Source: Pristionchus mayeri (taxonomy: Eukaryota; Nematoda; Chromadorea; Rhabditida; Neodiplogasteridae). Taken from it: a DNA stretch of 64,000 bases. The DNA lies in assembly GCA_036245805.1 (NCBI GenBank), contig BTRK01000006.1:39622901-39686900 (forward strand), written 5' to 3'. A program made the position numbers and the translations under genes. This document shows, piece after piece, positions 61,382 to 64,000 of the stretch (positions within the stretch are counted from its first letter, which is position 1; each line of letters begins with the position of its first letter). The notes under the pieces were generated by a model, which was given only the letters and a program-made list of their open reading frames with translations, made no database searches and had not been told where the DNA came from.

Positions 61382-62538
61382 AGACAAATCTGCCGACTTC
61401 TTGAGCGAATCGAGTCCTCATGCGATCCCTTTCCTGCACCTTCTTTCCAGTCTCACTCGGAAGGCAAACGGTATCAAGTAGGACACGAATGAAGGAGGAA
61501 TCAGAGGGATTGGACTCAGCCAATTGATTGACTTCCTCTGCTGCCATGAACTCAGGTCCGTTGTCTATAGTTTTGATAGCTTTTACAATTCATATGAATC
61601 TGGATTCTAAAACGATTACTTACATGAAGACGGTGTCTTCACTGCCATATTATCATAGATAGTCTTCATCAATTGATCCTGGTCCTCCTGTTTCTTGATC
61701 ACTTTATTGAGCAAATCCCGTAGCTAAATTTATATCCTGAACTTATTCATTGGTTTATAAACCTCAATATGCAAAGCGGAAGGAATTGCAGTTGGCTGCA
61801 CGATCGGAGAGACCACAGAGAGAGGAGAGGAGAAGTGAGGGAGGAATCCCTTTCTACAATCGATTGTGTTGTACTATGGTGCGGATAAAACGCTATTTTT
61901 ATTAATTATCTTAACTGTTTCCGATTCACCTCTGTTGTGTTATTGGAGTAGGAAGGGCTGGTGCCGATAATTTCATAGGGGGCACACTATTCCTCCTATT
62001 GGATGCGATAGTCTTTTTATCTAGAATTCCCTCTGTAAGCGGATATTTATGAGTAGAAATGTAAAATACTGGGACGAGTAGGAATGCGAGCGGTGGCCTT
62101 GCTCGAAGATTGTTCGTCCAATGGCTCTTCCTTCACTCTCAGCTCGAATGGTGCTCCTATGAACAAGCAACACCGTTGGTATGTTCCTGTGGACTTTACT
62201 TTTCTCTCTCATCCCCCTTCCCATCTTCATGTATTCCTCGATCTGCTCCATCTCCATGTCAATGCCACCCTCATCCTCCTCTTCGTCTTCATTTCCAGCA
62301 ACTAAATTCCGGAAGATTAATCGAGGTTGGATCAAACTAACGATTGGTGATTCTCTTCATGGCTGCTCTACATTGCCCTTTTGTTCCCATGTGGTAGATG
62401 ACTCTCTCCACTTCCACTCCCCCATCCATTCTGTATGTGACGATCTCTTCCATCTTCTTCTTTCCCTTTGTGACCATTCTCGATGGAAAGATGTCGAATC
62501 TCTCGACAGTGAGACATTTACCCAACACGAATGCCATC
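61382..62538 (-). CDS. Spliced gene of uncertain family, possibly BEN-domain
   Basis: Minus-strand exons: 62,538 to about 62,350 (start ATG after TTCATCAG-like acceptor; FVLGKCLTVERFDIFPSRM), about 62,306-62,208 (acidic DEEEDEGGIDMEMEQIEEY), about 62,161-62,075 (VKEEPLDEQSSSKA), about 61,991-61,934, 61,857-61,765, 61,724-61,625 (coiled-coil LRDLLNKVIKKQEDQDQLM) and 61,579 to about 61,385. GT/AG borders are visible for most, including a 46-base intron. The last exon (SSFIRVLLDTVCLPSE) is weakly like a BEN domain, a DNA-binding module of chromatin proteins. The VKEEP motif resembles a SUMOylation site. The exon chain is plausible; the family name is a guess. Confidence 0.48.
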
Positions 62539-62791
62539 TGATGAATAAAGGAATACATCAACGGGAATAAGAGCAACAGATTCACAACAACCATGATCGA
62601 ATTGTGCAAAATACATTTGAACAAAATAAAAAACTGCACCGTGTGTGGTCTGAATTGTGAAATATCTGCGGAATAAGTGCGTAGCATCCCATGCTTTTGT
62701 TCTATTTATATTTTCATTGATTTTCTTCGCAGCCATCGCACCGTGACGGTAATCCGTTTTCCCTATTTTCACTTGCTTTATTCACTTTCAG

Positions 62792-64000
62792 ATGACTCGA
62801 CTCTCTGAGCATGCTCAGGTAGAGCTTCGACTGCAGAAAAATCTAGGCCAATCCGCACATCAAGCCTTTATCCATTTGAGAAATGTGAAGAAAATTAATG
62901 TGTCTTATCCATCCGTGCTAAGATACTACAAGGAGCTCGAGAAGACAATTGCGAAGAAAAAGTATAGGTACACAATTTAGTTCCTACACGATCACTATTA
63001 CCTAAAACTTTTGCTAAACAGTTCCTACGTTCTCGGAGACACAACACAAGATGTTGGAGTAATGGTCAAAACATTGTACATGGAGGACAAGAGGCGCTCC
63101 GAACAAATGGTGGAAATATTTTACAATTCGCAAAGATTAAGCCACTATTTTCTCGAAAGAAGTATCTTGAACAAGTGAAAAAAGAGTAAATTATTCAAGA
63201 TATCGGACTATTTCAACAGAAAATAGTGGCTCGCAACACAAATAAATGACTCAAATAGATTGTCTCCCTTCTATCTTCTCGATTCGGCGTCGCCGTGAAG
63301 AGAGGAATCGTCCGAGAACTGAAAAAAATGATGCATCTTAAAACTGTTCCTATCATGTGCGTTTTATAAATATTCTACGCAATTTAAGTGAGCTATTTCA
63401 GCAAGGTTCCGTTTATCAATCCAACCCAAAGGATGGAGAGATTTAATTTCGTTTTTGATCTGGTGCATAATGAAGAAACGTTTCAACATTGGGTAATAAA
63501 TAATTAGCAATGGTTGAGAATTGACTCGGTGACTTCAGGTTTGGTCGGATGAGTCTATCGTTCAGCTAGGCGGTAACGCAGGATGGGTCACTGTTGAAAG
63601 TGACTACGATAAGGACCGATTTCAGATGACCAAAAAATTCCCAGTTAAAGTATTTTAGTTCTCATGACAAAAGCAAGGTTGTCGTTCAGGTCCAAGTTTG
63701 GGCCGCAATTACGTTCGATGGTCATGGACCGCTTTGTTTCCTAAATCAAGGAAAGACTCTCGGAGCAGAGGCGTATCAAGGAATTCTCGAGGAATACCTT
63801 CTTCCCTTCCTCGATGGATGGATCGGTCGTGGTGCAGCCATCTTCCAGCAGGATGGCGCTTCGGCGCACACCGCCCGATCGACCATGAAGAAAATGGATG
63901 AGTGGGGAGTCACCGTGTCCCCGTGGCCTCCTTCCTCCCCCGACATAAACCCAATCGAGTTTGTATGGAGGGACATGAAGGAGTGGATTCGAATCAACCG
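62792..64000 (+). CDS. Tc1-type (DD34E) transposase, runs off the window
   Basis: Exons on the plus strand: 62,792-62,967 (helix-turn-helix start, VELRLQKNLGQS), about 63,025-63,188, about 63,258-63,353, 63,404-63,495 (PFINPTQRMERFNF) and from about 63,540 onward. The catalytic residues are visible: Asp in VWSDES near 63,550, Asp in QQDGASAHTA at 63,852-63,854, and Glu in PDINPIE at 63,957-63,959, with 34 residues between the last two. A single-base deletion in an A run near 63,650 shifts the frame between KFPV and SSHDKSK. The C-terminus and 3' end lie beyond the window. No left terminal repeat was identified. Confidence 0.84.

Overview
This window looks like a piece of nematode nuclear genome (rhabditid or diplogastrid type). 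The reasons are short introns of about 45-70 bases with GT...TTTCAG-like borders, small exons of conserved eukaryotic genes on both strands, and a dense load of Tc1/mariner, Mutator-like, hAT, RTE and foldback elements. Nothing bacterial is present. The species call is inference.

Layout. 0-8.2 kb is the most gene-like part, all on the minus strand apart from one weak plus-strand exon: an unidentified spliced gene (about 1.37-2.34 kb), a class I phosphatidylinositol transfer protein (2.48-4.57 kb), a THAP-domain transposase-like gene (5.32-7.27 kb), and 125 bases upstream of it a complete three-exon gene whose product resembles the cysteine-rich cytoplasmic 'ballast' domain of the P2X7 receptor (7.39-8.19 kb). 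8.2-16.85 kb is decayed, pyrimidine-rich sequence with tandem duplications. 16.86-26.62 kb is one 9.76-kb Mutator-like element (MULE) with long terminal inverted repeats, a 9-bp target duplication TTGAGGACG, a broken multi-exon transposase and nested foldback elements. 26.6-29.7 kb continues the same pyrimidine-rich target DNA. 29.7-33.4 kb is a large inverted duplication carrying a mosaic of fibrillarin, ribosomal protein L18a and PRMT1 gene fragments.

33.6-38.05 kb is a retroelement gag-nucleocapsid-protease region (minus), split by a 772-bp hAT-type insertion with an 8-bp target duplication and interrupted by one in-frame UGA. 39.6-44.5 kb is a Tc1-like foldback element that hosts an RTE-type LINE. 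46.6-48.9 kb holds a second, broken RTE plus pieces of a foldback family. 50.3-51.4 kb is a mariner element with exact TA flanks. 51.4-58.1 kb carries three more hairpin elements, two of them containing tRNA-like sequences. 58.3-59.9 kb is a 5'-truncated CR1/Jockey-like LINE. 61.4-62.5 kb is a minus-strand spliced gene of uncertain family, and the window ends inside a plus-strand Tc1-type (DD34E) transposase gene.

Two themes stand out. First, hairpin (foldback or TIR) elements are very dense, and every tRNA-like sequence seen lies inside one. Second, conserved exons repeatedly show single-base frameshifts, mostly deletions, in otherwise well-kept codons. This suggests residual assembly indels as well as, or instead of, true pseudogenes, so calls of 'broken' genes should be read with that in mind.
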